Origin: Rhizobium viscosum
Lineage (GTDB): Bacteria; Pseudomonadota; Alphaproteobacteria; Rhizobiales; Rhizobiaceae
Reading direction: 5' to 3'
Assembly: GCF_014873945.1 (NCBI RefSeq)
Contig: NZ_JADBEC010000002.1
Span: 1,116,001-1,180,000, forward strand
DNA: 64,000 nt
Part shown: positions 42,573 through 51,778 of the stretch, one piece after another
How the letters are laid out: every line of letters starts with the position of its first letter
Numbering within the stretch: the stretch's first letter is position 1
Notes under the pieces: model-generated
The model's input: the letters and a program-made list of their open reading frames with translations, nothing else
Databases searched by the model: none
Told to the model about the DNA's origin: nothing
Made by a program: the position numbers and the translations under genes

Positions 42573-44264
42573 CTACCACAAGCCCGCAAGGCGCGGCTCT
42601 TCATGGGTGACGACCTCCAGGAGCGACGCCTGTCCGCCTTTGACCCTGTCCAGGGCAGCAAGCAGCGCCGGGCGCAGGTCTTCGGGTTCGCTCACGCAAG
42701 CCCCGTAGCCGCCGAGCGCCTCGGCGATCGGCGCATAACTGCCGGTTATCCGGTTGGCGCCGTATTTTTCTGTCGCGACCGGCATGCTTTTCGCGTAGCC
42801 CCCGAGCACATTGTTGCGCAGTACGATCGTCAGCACCGGCAGGTCGCAGCGCACAGCCGTCTCGAAATCGATGCCGACCATGCCGAAGGCGGATTCCCCC
42901 ATCAGATTGACGACCGTCGCCTCGGGCCGCGCGAGCTTGGCGCCGATCGCGAAGCCGAGGCCGCTGCCGAGCTGGGTCGTCTTGCCCCAGCCGATATAAC
43001 TGCCGGGCACGCTGGCCACATAAAAAGGGCAGAACTGGTCGCGCGGATTGCCGGCGTCGTGGGTGACGATCGAGGTTGCCGGATCGAGCGCCTGCATCAA
43101 CTCCCAGACCACCCGATAGGGCGAAATCGGCCGGCTCTCCGACGTCAGCAGGGGCATCCATTTCGCCATGAAGGCAGCACGCACCTCAGCGATTTCCGCT
43201 GTCGGGTCGGCACGCTCGCCAAGCACCGGGACTTCCTGCCCGATATGGGAGATCATCTGTTTCAGGACCAAGCCGACGTCGCCTATCACCCCCTGCGCAA
43301 CGGCGTAGTCTTTGCCGAGGTCGGCCTCGTCGAGCGTCACCTGCAGGATGATTTTATCGTCCGGGACGGGCAGGATGTAGTAGGAGCGTGTCAGGCTGCT
43401 GCCGAGCGCGAGCACCACGTCGGCCTTGTCGAGAAAATGATCGACCGGTGCCGGGCGTGCCCGACCGGCTGTCCCGAGTGCCAGCGGATGGTCCTCCGGA
43501 AAACCACTCTTGCCGTTTGGCGTCGTCATGACGGGGATGCTGAGAAGTTCGGCAAGCTCGACCAACTCTCTCGTCGCCGATGCCGACAGGATCCCCTGCC
43601 CTGCAAGGATGACCGGGTTTTTCGCCGCAAGTAGGGTTTCGACGAGAACGGCCACTTCACCTTCACCGGCCTGCGGCACGCTACGGCCTGGGCGGCGGTG
43701 GTCGGAGGGCTGCGCATCGAGGCTTTCGGCCAGAAGATCGACCGGCAGCTCGAGCAGGACAGGCGCCGGCCGCCCATTTCTGACACGTGATATCGCCGCG
43801 TGCATCAGCTTCGGCAGGTGGGCGACCTGTGTTGCCGCCTCGCACCATTTGGTGATGTGACGAAAATTGCGGCGGGATTCGAAATTCGGAGAAACCGCCT
43901 CCGAGCCGCGCGGATAGCCGGTCGGCAGGAACAGCATCGGCACGCGGTCGTTGAAGGCCTGGGCAATACCGGCAAATGCGCTTTCCGCGCCCGGACCATA
44001 CTGGACGGTCACGACCGCGAGCTCGTTGCCGGCGGTGGCGCGCGCATATCCTTCGGCGATATTGACGGCAACACGCTGGGTGCGGGCAATCAGCGGCGGA
44101 ATGTCGAGTGCTGCCGAGGCATCGAAAAGCTCGCTTGCCGGAAAGCCGATGATCTGCTTGACGCCTTCTTCCTTCAAGACCCCTGCGACATAGTCGGCGC
44201 CGCTCATCCTTGTCGTCTTCGCCAGAGGGCCGTCATTGGCCATTGCATGCGTGCCGTCAGCCAT
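42573..44264 (-). CDS. Thiamine-diphosphate enzyme (acetolactate synthase-like)
   Basis: A 563-residue ThDP enzyme with the three standard domains: N-terminal Pyr domain (GVKQIIGFPASELFD, EGYARATAGNELAVVTVQYG), central domain, and C-terminal PP domain with the ThDP/Mg motif reading GESAFGMVGIDFETAVR then VLRNN. The catalytic glutamate of the RHEQGA motif is replaced by Gln63 (RTQRVAVN), as checked in the DNA. Glyoxylate carboligase also lacks this Glu. It may therefore be a carboligase or decarboxylase of a 2-oxoacid. ATG 44264 overlaps the end of the deacetylase-like gene by eight bases. Confidence 0.87.
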   Translation of the reverse strand: MADGTHAMANDGPLAKTTRMSGADYVAGVLKEEGVKQIIGFPASELFDASAALDIPPLIARTQRVAVNIAEGYARATAGNELAVVTVQYGPGAESAFAGIAQAFNDRVPMLFLPTGYPRGSEAVSPNFESRRNFRHITKWCEAATQVAHLPKLMHAAISRVRNGRPAPVLLELPVDLLAESLDAQPSDHRRPGRSVPQAGEGEVAVLVETLLAAKNPVILAGQGILSASATRELVELAELLSIPVMTTPNGKSGFPEDHPLALGTAGRARPAPVDHFLDKADVVLALGSSLTRSYYILPVPDDKIILQVTLDEADLGKDYAVAQGVIGDVGLVLKQMISHIGQEVPVLGERADPTAEIAEVRAAFMAKWMPLLTSESRPISPYRVVWELMQALDPATSIVTHDAGNPRDQFCPFYVASVPGSYIGWGKTTQLGSGLGFAIGAKLARPEATVVNLMGESAFGMVGIDFETAVRCDLPVLTIVLRNNVLGGYAKSMPVATEKYGANRITGSYAPIAEALGGYGACVSEPEDLRPALLAALDRVKGGQASLLEVVTHEEPRLAGLW

Positions 44265-45165
44265 GATGTTCGATCCAGTAGCGGGCAATGTCCTCGCGCC
44301 GCATGAAGGCGACACCAGGTGTCTTCATGACGTGTTCGATGACGTCGCGCAGGCCGGACGCGCGATTGGGCTGTCCCATCCATCGGGCATGCACGCCAAT
44401 GGTCAGCATGCGCCCGCCTGTCTCCTCGGCTTCGCCGATCATGTAGTCGATGGCGGAGCGGCAATCCTCTGCGAAGTCGCGTGGATTGCTGTAGCCCGGT
44501 GCGATTAGATAGCGGCTGTCGTTCAAGGTCTTCGAATAGGGCACGACGAGAAGGCGCGTTCCCTGATGATCGAGAAAATAGGGAAGATCGTCGTTGCAGG
44601 GATCGGAATAATAGAGGAACCCGCCCTCCTGGACGATCAGGTCGCGCGTATTGACGCTCGGAAACGAGCGGCAATTCCAGCCGAGCGGGCGTTTGCCTGT
44701 GAGCTTCTTGTAAAGCGCGATCGCCTCATGGAGCTGACGCTCCTCCTCCTCCCGCGGCATGGTGGAATATTCGCTCCAGCGCAGGCCGTGTCCGAGGAGG
44801 TCGTGGCCGCGCGCTGCCATCCATTCGACGACCGCTGGGTTTTTCTGAAGCGCCACAGCGCAGGCCGAAACCGTTACGGGGATCTCATAACGGTCAAAAA
44901 GACGCGTGAGGCGCCAGACGCCCGCGCGACTGCCATACTCGAAATGGGTTTCGGTTCCGAGGTCGCGGACCGCGGGGCTGTTCGGGATGTTGTATTCACC
45001 CCAATTGTCGTTGCGACCGTCGTCCAGCCAGGAATATTCCGCGCCTTCCTCGTAGTTCAGGACGAGGTTGATCGCGAGCCTGACGCCACCGGGCCAGGTG
45101 ATGGATGGCGGCGTCGGTCCATAGCCGACGAAATCGCGCGTCTGGTCGTTGGCGAAAGCACTCAC
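44257..45165 (-). CDS. PuuE-type allantoinase / NodB-fold polysaccharide deacetylase family protein
   Basis: A 302-residue NodB-fold protein with the PuuE-like motifs PPSITWPGGVRLAINLVLNY, EEGAEYSW, EFGS-type EYGSRAGVWRL, GHDLLGHGLRWSEYS and NCRSFPSVNT. PuuE allantoinases and related cyclic-imide hydrolases lack the metal site of true chitin deacetylases. GTG 45165 shares its first base with the upstream TAG, after GGGAGG. A role in opening a ureide or imide ring is likely given the two other cyclic amidohydrolases encoded in the operon. Confidence 0.85.
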   Translation of the reverse strand: MSAFANDQTRDFVGYGPTPPSITWPGGVRLAINLVLNYEEGAEYSWLDDGRNDNWGEYNIPNSPAVRDLGTETHFEYGSRAGVWRLTRLFDRYEIPVTVSACAVALQKNPAVVEWMAARGHDLLGHGLRWSEYSTMPREEEERQLHEAIALYKKLTGKRPLGWNCRSFPSVNTRDLIVQEGGFLYYSDPCNDDLPYFLDHQGTRLLVVPYSKTLNDSRYLIAPGYSNPRDFAEDCRSAIDYMIGEAEETGGRMLTIGVHARWMGQPNRASGLRDVIEHVMKTPGVAFMRREDIARYWIEHHG

Positions 45166-46202
45166 TATCTTTCCTCCCCTTGCATTTCGTTGTCCTTGAT
45201 CCAGTCCATGTAGTCGTGGAATGCCTGCCTGGCGGGCCGTGGTCGCCAGTGAGTATCGCGGACGATGCGGGCGATGTCATAGGCACCCCACATACCGTCC
45301 TTCAAAGCGACGTCCTGGATGATATTTGCCGTCTCGACCGCGCTGATCTCGACTTGCAGGCCAGGCAACCGCTCACTCGCCCAGCTGATCACGTCACCGA
45401 TCGTCGCGGTTTCCCCACTGCCGATATTGTAGTGGCGGTAGCGGAGGCGCTCGACCGAGAGCAGCGCAATGATCGCGTCGGCGACATCGGCCGCATGGAC
45501 ATAGTCGCCGACCGGCTCCAGGCTGTTAGGCCTGATGACCTCGCCGGCGAGCGCCATATGGGCGACGCGGTTCGGCACATGGCGGAAGTTGCGGCTGCCG
45601 GTTGCCCGGTCCATCGGGCCATAGACCGAGGCAAGCCTGACGGAGACCGCCGACAGCCCGAAAAGGTCGGCATAGCGATTGACGACCATCTCGGCGGCGA
45701 ACTTGGAAATGCCGTAGAGAGTCAGAGGCGCGACATAACCGTCCTCCGGCAGCGGTTCGCCGCTCCAGTCGGGCCCGTGATGGCGGTAGACCGAACCGGA
45801 GCTGACATAGACAAAACGCTTGAGCCCCTTGTGCGTGCGGGCCCATTCCAGGATGTGCACCGAGCCCATGAAATTGACGTCGACGATGCGTGCGGGATCT
45901 TCCGCTTCCGGCTGGCGCCTGGCTTCCGCCGCGCTGCCGCGCGAGATCGGCGTGACGGTCGCGCCATGCACGACATGGGTTATGTCGTGTGCGTCAAGCG
46001 CAGCCCGCCACTCCACGGGGTCGCAGATATCGGCAGTGATCACGCTCAGCCGGTCTCGCACTGGTGCAAAATAGCGCTCCGCCATGGCATCAAGAGCGGC
46101 CCGGTCGAGAATCACGACACGCGCCGTCGGATTGCGCTCGAGCCATGCTCTGGCAAGCACGCTCATGACAAATCCGGTCCCGCCGGTCACAAGTAGGGTC
46201 AT
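45165..46202 (-). CDS. NAD-dependent epimerase/dehydratase (extended SDR)
   Basis: About 345 residues of the extended SDR family: LLVTGGTGFVMSVLARAWLE at the N-terminus, VSSGSVYRHHG, the active site YGISK, and RLASVYGPMD. The third glycine of the GxxGxxG motif is methionine (GGTGFVM), a mild departure. ATG 46202 is chosen for its start before the first strand; an ATGA overlap at 46241 would add 13 residues. Its product class (nucleotide sugar or small keto acid) is not evident. Relatives of this kind occur in sugar-acid (lactone/isomerase) pathways. Confidence 0.84.
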   Translation of the reverse strand: MTLLVTGGTGFVMSVLARAWLERNPTARVVILDRAALDAMAERYFAPVRDRLSVITADICDPVEWRAALDAHDITHVVHGATVTPISRGSAAEARRQPEAEDPARIVDVNFMGSVHILEWARTHKGLKRFVYVSSGSVYRHHGPDWSGEPLPEDGYVAPLTLYGISKFAAEMVVNRYADLFGLSAVSVRLASVYGPMDRATGSRNFRHVPNRVAHMALAGEVIRPNSLEPVGDYVHAADVADAIIALLSVERLRYRHYNIGSGETATIGDVISWASERLPGLQVEISAVETANIIQDVALKDGMWGAYDIARIVRDTHWRPRPARQAFHDYMDWIKDNEMQGEER

Positions 46203-46237
46203 TTCAAGATCCGTTCGAAGCTTTCTAGTACAGAGGG

Positions 46238-46999
46238 TCATCGTGCCGCATAGCCGCCATCCACGAGCAGATCGGTGCCGGTGATGAAGGAAGCATCCGC
46301 CGAAAGGAGAAAGGCAGCAGACGCGGCGATCTCATCCGGCTGAGCGATGCGGTCGAGAAGATGGGCCGGGCCGAGCGCAGCACCGGCGGCATCGAGATCA
46401 GGAAAGCGCTGCAACAGCCGCGGCGTGGCGACCGCACCTGGCGACAGGGAATTGACGCGGATGCCATCGGCCGCGTGATCGACCGCCATCGCTTTGGCAA
46501 GATGCACGAGCCCGGCCTTGGCCGCGCAATAGGCAACCGCCTTGCCGACAGCGACATGTGCAAACTGCGATGCGATGAAGACGACCGAACCCGCGCCTGC
46601 CGCAACCATCGCCGGCAGCGCATATTTGCTGACAAGAAAAGCCCCCGTCAGGCTGACGCCGATTTCGAGCTGCCACTGTTGCTCGGCAAGATCAATCACG
46701 GTGCCGTCACGGGAGGGCGCTGCTGCATTGTGCACCAACCCGTCGAGGCGGCCGAAGCGGGCCAGCCCGATCTCGACGGCTGCCTTGACGGACCGGGCGT
46801 CGGTAACGTCGCATGCGGCGCCGATCGCCGATCGGCCGAGCGCCTCGGCAAGTGCCATAACATCCGCGCCCGACTGGTCGAGACAGATCACCGAAGCGCC
46901 TTCGGCGACACAGCGCCGGGCTATTGCCGTGCCGATACTGCTTGCCGCTCCGGTGATGAGAATGACCTTACCGCCAAGGCGGGCTGTGGGGCTGCTCAT
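46238..46999 (-). CDS. Classical short-chain dehydrogenase/reductase
   Basis: A 253-residue SDR: ITGAASSIGTAIARRC, LVHNAAAPSRDG (NNAG variant), catalytic serine in FIASQF, YCAAK as YxxxK and LLVDGGYAAR at the end. Its start overlaps the stop of the hydantoinase-like gene (ATGA). It is the third SDR of the operon. Substrate unknown. Confidence 0.87.
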   Translation of the reverse strand: MSSPTARLGGKVILITGAASSIGTAIARRCVAEGASVICLDQSGADVMALAEALGRSAIGAACDVTDARSVKAAVEIGLARFGRLDGLVHNAAAPSRDGTVIDLAEQQWQLEIGVSLTGAFLVSKYALPAMVAAGAGSVVFIASQFAHVAVGKAVAYCAAKAGLVHLAKAMAVDHAADGIRVNSLSPGAVATPRLLQRFPDLDAAGAALGPAHLLDRIAQPDEIAASAAFLLSADASFITGTDLLVDGGYAAR

Positions 47000-48429
47000 G
47001 ACGCGAGGACCTTCGAAAGCGCCTGCTGCGGCGGGAAGGGACGTTCGCGCGCGATGAACTGCCCGCGGCCCGGCTCGGCGAGCACCTTGCCGTCGTCCCA
47101 GACGATGTCGCCGCGCGAGATCGTCATGATCGGCCAGCCCTTGATGGTCTGCCCTTCATAGGGTGTGTAATCTGTATTGTGGTGCAGAGCCGAATTGGTA
47201 ATCGTCACCGAGCGGTCCGGATCCCAAATCGCGAGGTCGGCATCCGCGCCGGGAGCGATGCGCCCTTTGCGGGGATGAAGGCCGAAAAGCCTGGCCGGCG
47301 CGCCGGCCGTCAGATCCGCGAATTTCTGCAGCGACATCCGGCCACCGTTGACACCAGCCGAAAACAGCAGGGCCAGGCGCGTCTCGATGCCCGGAATACC
47401 GTTCGGGATCCGGTGAAAAGGCGTATTGGGGCCGCCGGCGATCTTGTCGGCATAGTGCCAAGGCGAGTGGTCCGACGTGAAGACCTCGAGCGTCCCGTCC
47501 AGGATGCCGGCCCAGATGGCGGGCTGGTTGGATTTATCGCGCGGCGGCGGGGTGCAGACGCATTTTGCGCCCGACAGGTCATGCGTGTCGATATCGTCTG
47601 CCGACAGGAAAAGATATTGCGGGCAGGTCTCCGCATAGATCGGCAGGCCGCGTGCCTTGGCCCGGCGGATTTCCTCGACGGCCCCGCCGGCCGCGACATG
47701 GCTAACGAGAATGGGCGTCTCGATGAGCTCGGAAAGGCTGATCGCCCGGAAAGTCGCCTCCCGGTCGCCGATTTCCGAATGCGCCTTTTCATGATAGCGA
47801 AGCTGCGTCTTGCGTGCGGCGATGAACTTTTCCGTCAGCCAGCGGATGCAGGCATCGTTTTCGGCATGCACCATCACCATCGCACCTTGAGCGCGGGCAA
47901 GATCGAGAACGTTCAGTACTTCGTAGTCGTCGAGCTTCAGCCCGTCATAGGTCAGGTAGATCTTGATCGACGTGCATCCCTCGGCGATCAGGCCGGGGAT
48001 CTCGTCTCGCAGGACCTCGGCGGACGGGTCGCCGACAATCAGGTGGAAACCGTAATCGATGCGCGCCTTCGAGCCGGCGCGCTCATGGTAATCCTCGACG
48101 ATCGCGCGCAGCGACTGGCCGCGCATCTGCATGGCGAAGGGCACGACTGTGGTCGTGCCGCCGCAGAGGGCCGAGAGCGTGCCTGTATTGAAATCGTCGG
48201 CCGTCGACTTTCCCTCCCATGGCTGCTGGTCCATGTGGCAATGTGTGTCGACGCCGCCGGGCAGGACGAGGCGGCCTTCGGCCATGACCTCGCTGCGGGC
48301 TCCCCCGAGATCCTCGTCGAGCGCGACGATCACCCCATCGCGAATGCCGATGTCGATCTGCTTCGTCGCATCAGGCAGCACAACCCGACCGCCTCGGATA
48401 ACGAGATCAAAGGGCTGCTTGGACATCAT
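46996..48429 (-). CDS. D-hydantoinase/dihydropyrimidinase-like amidohydrolase
   Basis: About 477 residues. It has the HxH motif VDTHCHMDQ, a carboxylated-lysine candidate in TSIKIYLTYDG, VMVHAEND, LVSHVAAGGA, the AETCPQYLFL stretch and TSDHSPW with the fourth metal ligand. This full set is characteristic of D-hydantoinase/dihydropyrimidinase, which open five- or six-membered cyclic ureides to N-carbamoyl acids. GGGAGG lies immediately before ATG 48435, so ATG 48429 (or 48426) is the better start. No carbamoylase (second step) is recognised in the window, so the next step may use a different enzyme. Confidence 0.9.
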   Translation of the reverse strand: MMSKQPFDLVIRGGRVVLPDATKQIDIGIRDGVIVALDEDLGGARSEVMAEGRLVLPGGVDTHCHMDQQPWEGKSTADDFNTGTLSALCGGTTTVVPFAMQMRGQSLRAIVEDYHERAGSKARIDYGFHLIVGDPSAEVLRDEIPGLIAEGCTSIKIYLTYDGLKLDDYEVLNVLDLARAQGAMVMVHAENDACIRWLTEKFIAARKTQLRYHEKAHSEIGDREATFRAISLSELIETPILVSHVAAGGAVEEIRRAKARGLPIYAETCPQYLFLSADDIDTHDLSGAKCVCTPPPRDKSNQPAIWAGILDGTLEVFTSDHSPWHYADKIAGGPNTPFHRIPNGIPGIETRLALLFSAGVNGGRMSLQKFADLTAGAPARLFGLHPRKGRIAPGADADLAIWDPDRSVTITNSALHHNTDYTPYEGQTIKGWPIMTISRGDIVWDDGKVLAEPGRGQFIARERPFPPQQALSKVLAS

Positions 48430-49688
48430 TCGCATCCTCCCGATTCAAGGCAGAGTTTGGCCCCGCCGGAGCGACGGCGCGACAGGTTGAGGCAGGCGGC
48501 GACGGCGACAAGAAATGCGCCGCTGCCGAGGAGCAGGAAGAGCGCCTGCGGGGCAAACCAGTCCATCAGCCCTGCAGCAGCCCCCGGCGTCATTATGTTG
48601 CCGATCGAATATAGGAGCAGCAGCCCTCCGGACGCCGAGACCATGTGGCGGCTATCGAGCTGCGAATTGGCATAGGCGATGGCGACCGGGTAGATCGTTA
48701 GCGCGACGGCCCCATAGAAGAAGAACAGTCCGAGAAGCAAAATCTGCGAATGCAGACCAGGCCAGGCGATCGCGGCGCAAAGCCCGGCTGCGACCAGGCC
48801 TTGGGCGAGCAGCAGGAGGCGCCTGTCGACGCGGTCCGAAAGCCAGCCAACGGGGGCTTGTGCGAGCATGCCACCGAGGCTGAAGGCCGTCACCAGCGTC
48901 ACGGCCGAGGCCGCATCGAGCCCCACGCGTTCGGCATAGATCGGCGTCATCGTGTAGACATTCATGTTCGTCATGCCGGCCTGAAACACGCCGACGACGG
49001 TGACCGGTGCGAGGGCTGCCAGCTGCCAGACGCCGAAGCGATGCCTCAAGTGGACGCTCCCCGTCCCCACTGTTTCAGCGGCTGCCGACACCCGCAAGGC
49101 TGGCCAGGGTGCGCCGAAGAGGCGCGCATAGGCGAGCCCGCATAGGATAACGCCGAGCACGATCTCAAACAGATGCGGAGAACCCGGTCCGGCGGCCTCT
49201 ACGAGCAATTGCGCAGACAGGGTCGCAAGCGAGGTCATCAGCATGTAGAGGGAGAAATAGGCTCCGCGGTTCTTCTGGTCGGCATAGAGATTGATCCAGC
49301 TCTCGGCGACGACGAAGAGCGTGGCGATGGCAAAGCCGTTGATCAGGCGGAGGCAGAACCAGACAGCCGGTGCCTGCGTCAGCATGTAGCCGCAGGCACC
49401 GCATGCTGCGAATGCGGCGACAGCCAGAAAGGCGTGCTCGTGGCCGTAGCGGCTAACCAGCAGGCGCGCTGACAGGCAGCCGGCGAGAAAGCCTATGGGG
49501 AACGCCGTCAGCAAGAGCTGCACGACCTGGGGATCGATCGCCGGGTCGCTGAGATGCAGCGAGACAGTCGTCGTCAGAAGCGAGTTGCCGGTTGCGACGA
49601 TCAGGATGCTCGCCATGACATGCAGAATCGCACGAAATCTTGCCACCTTCGGCTGGAGGCCGGCATCCGCATTATCGGGATGGACCAT
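48426..49688 (-). CDS. MFS transporter (YcaD/UMF-like)
   Basis: A 420-residue major facilitator with about 12 helices: ILIVATGNSLLTTTVSLHL in helix 1, GFLAGCLSARLLVSRYGHEH as loop motif, VVAESWINLYADQKNRGAYF in helix 5, typical of the YcaD subgroup, and APVGWLSDRVDRRLLLL in the second half. It overlaps the hydantoinase-like gene start and follows the ATPase gene by a few bases. It could import the ring compound or export an intermediate; the operon also has an ABC importer. Confidence 0.84.
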   Translation of the reverse strand: MVHPDNADAGLQPKVARFRAILHVMASILIVATGNSLLTTTVSLHLSDPAIDPQVVQLLLTAFPIGFLAGCLSARLLVSRYGHEHAFLAVAAFAACGACGYMLTQAPAVWFCLRLINGFAIATLFVVAESWINLYADQKNRGAYFSLYMLMTSLATLSAQLLVEAAGPGSPHLFEIVLGVILCGLAYARLFGAPWPALRVSAAAETVGTGSVHLRHRFGVWQLAALAPVTVVGVFQAGMTNMNVYTMTPIYAERVGLDAASAVTLVTAFSLGGMLAQAPVGWLSDRVDRRLLLLAQGLVAAGLCAAIAWPGLHSQILLLGLFFFYGAVALTIYPVAIAYANSQLDSRHMVSASGGLLLLYSIGNIMTPGAAAGLMDWFAPQALFLLLGSGAFLVAVAACLNLSRRRSGGAKLCLESGGCE

Positions 49689-49691
49689 TGC

Positions 49692-51746
49692 TCACGCCTT
49701 TCCCGGGCGCGCCAGCACCGAGGGACGGGCTGCAAGCTCGTCCTCCTCGATATGGCAGGCAATTTCGTGCGTCTCGGACATCCTGCGCAGCGGTGGGGCA
49801 ACAGTATCGCAGATCGAGCCGACCTTGCGGTGGCAACGCGTTGCGAAGCGGCAGCCGGCCGGCACGTTGATCGGGCTCGGCGTTTCACCCGAAAGACGGA
49901 TCCGCTCGCGCGGCGCCTCGTCCGGATGGGGGCTGCGGATCGCCGATAGCAACGCTTCTGTATAGGGATGCGCGCCTTCGCCAAAGACTTCCTCGACGCT
50001 CCCCTGCTCCATGATCTTGCCGAGATACATGACCACGACCTTGTCGGCGACGTGGCGCACGAGTGACAGGTCATGGCTGATGAACAGCATCGTCGCGTGT
50101 TTTTCCCGCTGGATGTCGAGGAGCAGCGTGACGATGGCGGCCTGGACCGAGACGTCGAGCGCAGAAACCGGTTCGTCGGCGACGATCAGGGTGGGGTCGG
50201 CTGCGAACGCGCGCGCAATCGCGATACGCTGTTTCTGGCCGCCCGACAGCTGGCTTGGCTTTCGATCGGCAACGGCAGGTGACAAACGCACCATCGCCAG
50301 AAGCTCCCGCACCCTCTTTTCGATCTCCGCCTTGCCTTTGCGGATTCCGAATTTCTTGATCGAGCGGCGGATCGAAAAAGCCGCCGAATGCGACGGGTTG
50401 AGCGTGCTGTCCGGGTTCTGGAAGATCATCTGGATCTGCTGCAGCATCTTGCGGGGTCGCTCACGAGCCTGCAGCTCGGCGATATTGTCGCCTGCCAGGC
50501 GGATCTCACCCGACGTTGCCTTGTCGAGCCCGGTGACGATGCGTGCGAGCGTCGACTTGCCGCAACCCGATTCGCCGACAAGCGCGACGATCTCGGCCCT
50601 GGCCGCATCGAAGGAGATCGCCTCATTGGCCTTCACCGTCTTCTGATAGCCGATTGCGTAGAGCCTGCTGACCTCGGAGAGTGCAATCGCGGTCTCAGAC
50701 TCGCCGCGTTCATTGTGCCGGGGCGCCGGCGCCTGTGATGCATCGGGGATCTCCTGCCAGCGCGGGCAACGCACCAGATGACCCTCATCCGCCTCCTTGA
50801 GCGTCAGTCCCGGCTGATCGCACTGCCCGGCAGAAAAACTTGCGCAGCGCGGAGCGAAGAGACAGCCGACGGGCCGCTCGGAGGGGAGCGGGATATGGCC
50901 GGGAATGGCGGCGAGCGCGCGGCTGCGCTTGTCGCTGGCAATGTCGGGAATGCAATCGATCAGGCCACGGGTATAGGGGTGTCGGGGCCGGCGGAATACC
51001 TCGCCCGTCATCCCCTCCTCGACCATCTCCCCGGAATACATGATGCCAAGGCGATCACAGCTTTCGGCAATCAGGCCGAGATTGTGGGAGATGAAGAGCA
51101 GGCTTGTGGAATAACGCTGGCGAAGCTCCGCTATGAGATCGATAACAGCGGCTTCGACGGTCACGTCAAGGCCGGTGGTGGGCTCGTCAAGAAGCAGAAG
51201 CGAAGGTTTGGCAAGCAGAGCCATGGCGATGACGACGCGCTGCTGTTGACCACCCGACAGCTGGTGCGGGTAGCGCTTGAGCATGTCGCCTGGATCGGGA
51301 AGGCGCACATCGGCGAGCATCGCTTCTGCCATGGCGATCGCCTCGGCCTTCGTCGCGCCAAGATGCAGGCGCGGCACTTCGGCAAGCTGGGCTCCGATCG
51401 TCTTGACCGGGTTCAGCGCGCTCATCGGGTCCTGGTAGACCATGGCGAGCTGGCGCCCCCGGATCGAACGCAATTCCCTGGCCGAAGCGCCGACGAGTTC
51501 CTTGCCGTTGAAGCGGATGCTGCCATTGGCAATCACGCCGGTATTGCCAAGATACCCCATGATCGCCATCGCCGTCGTGCTCTTGCCGCAGCCCGATTCA
51601 CCGACAAGGCCATAACTCTCGCCAGGCTTGACGCAAAAGGACAGGTCGGGAATGGCGACCACTGTCTCGGCCTTTCCGCGAAACTCGATGCGCAGGTTCC
51701 TGATATCGAGGACAGGTGCCTGATCGATCATGGGCGTGATGGACAT
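49692..51746 (-). CDS. Fused two-domain Dpp/Opp-type ABC ATPase
   Basis: A 684-residue fusion of DppD- and DppF-like halves. The first domain has GESGCGKSTTAMAIMG, LSGGQQQRVVIAMALLA and LLLLDEPTTGLDVT. The second has GESGCGKSTLARIVTG, LSGGQKQRIAIARAFA and LIVADEPVSALDVS. Each half ends with a cysteine-bearing oligopeptide-transporter tail. ATG 51746 is chosen for its AAGGAG; ATG 51782, overlapping the permease stop, is an alternative. It energises the importer whose permeases and binding protein are encoded upstream. Confidence 0.92.
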   Translation of the reverse strand: MSITPMIDQAPVLDIRNLRIEFRGKAETVVAIPDLSFCVKPGESYGLVGESGCGKSTTAMAIMGYLGNTGVIANGSIRFNGKELVGASARELRSIRGRQLAMVYQDPMSALNPVKTIGAQLAEVPRLHLGATKAEAIAMAEAMLADVRLPDPGDMLKRYPHQLSGGQQQRVVIAMALLAKPSLLLLDEPTTGLDVTVEAAVIDLIAELRQRYSTSLLFISHNLGLIAESCDRLGIMYSGEMVEEGMTGEVFRRPRHPYTRGLIDCIPDIASDKRSRALAAIPGHIPLPSERPVGCLFAPRCASFSAGQCDQPGLTLKEADEGHLVRCPRWQEIPDASQAPAPRHNERGESETAIALSEVSRLYAIGYQKTVKANEAISFDAARAEIVALVGESGCGKSTLARIVTGLDKATSGEIRLAGDNIAELQARERPRKMLQQIQMIFQNPDSTLNPSHSAAFSIRRSIKKFGIRKGKAEIEKRVRELLAMVRLSPAVADRKPSQLSGGQKQRIAIARAFAADPTLIVADEPVSALDVSVQAAIVTLLLDIQREKHATMLFISHDLSLVRHVADKVVVMYLGKIMEQGSVEEVFGEGAHPYTEALLSAIRSPHPDEAPRERIRLSGETPSPINVPAGCRFATRCHRKVGSICDTVAPPLRRMSETHEIACHIEEDELAARPSVLARPGKA

Positions 51747-51778
51747 GGCCGCTCCTTGAAGATTGGAGGCGAGAATGT

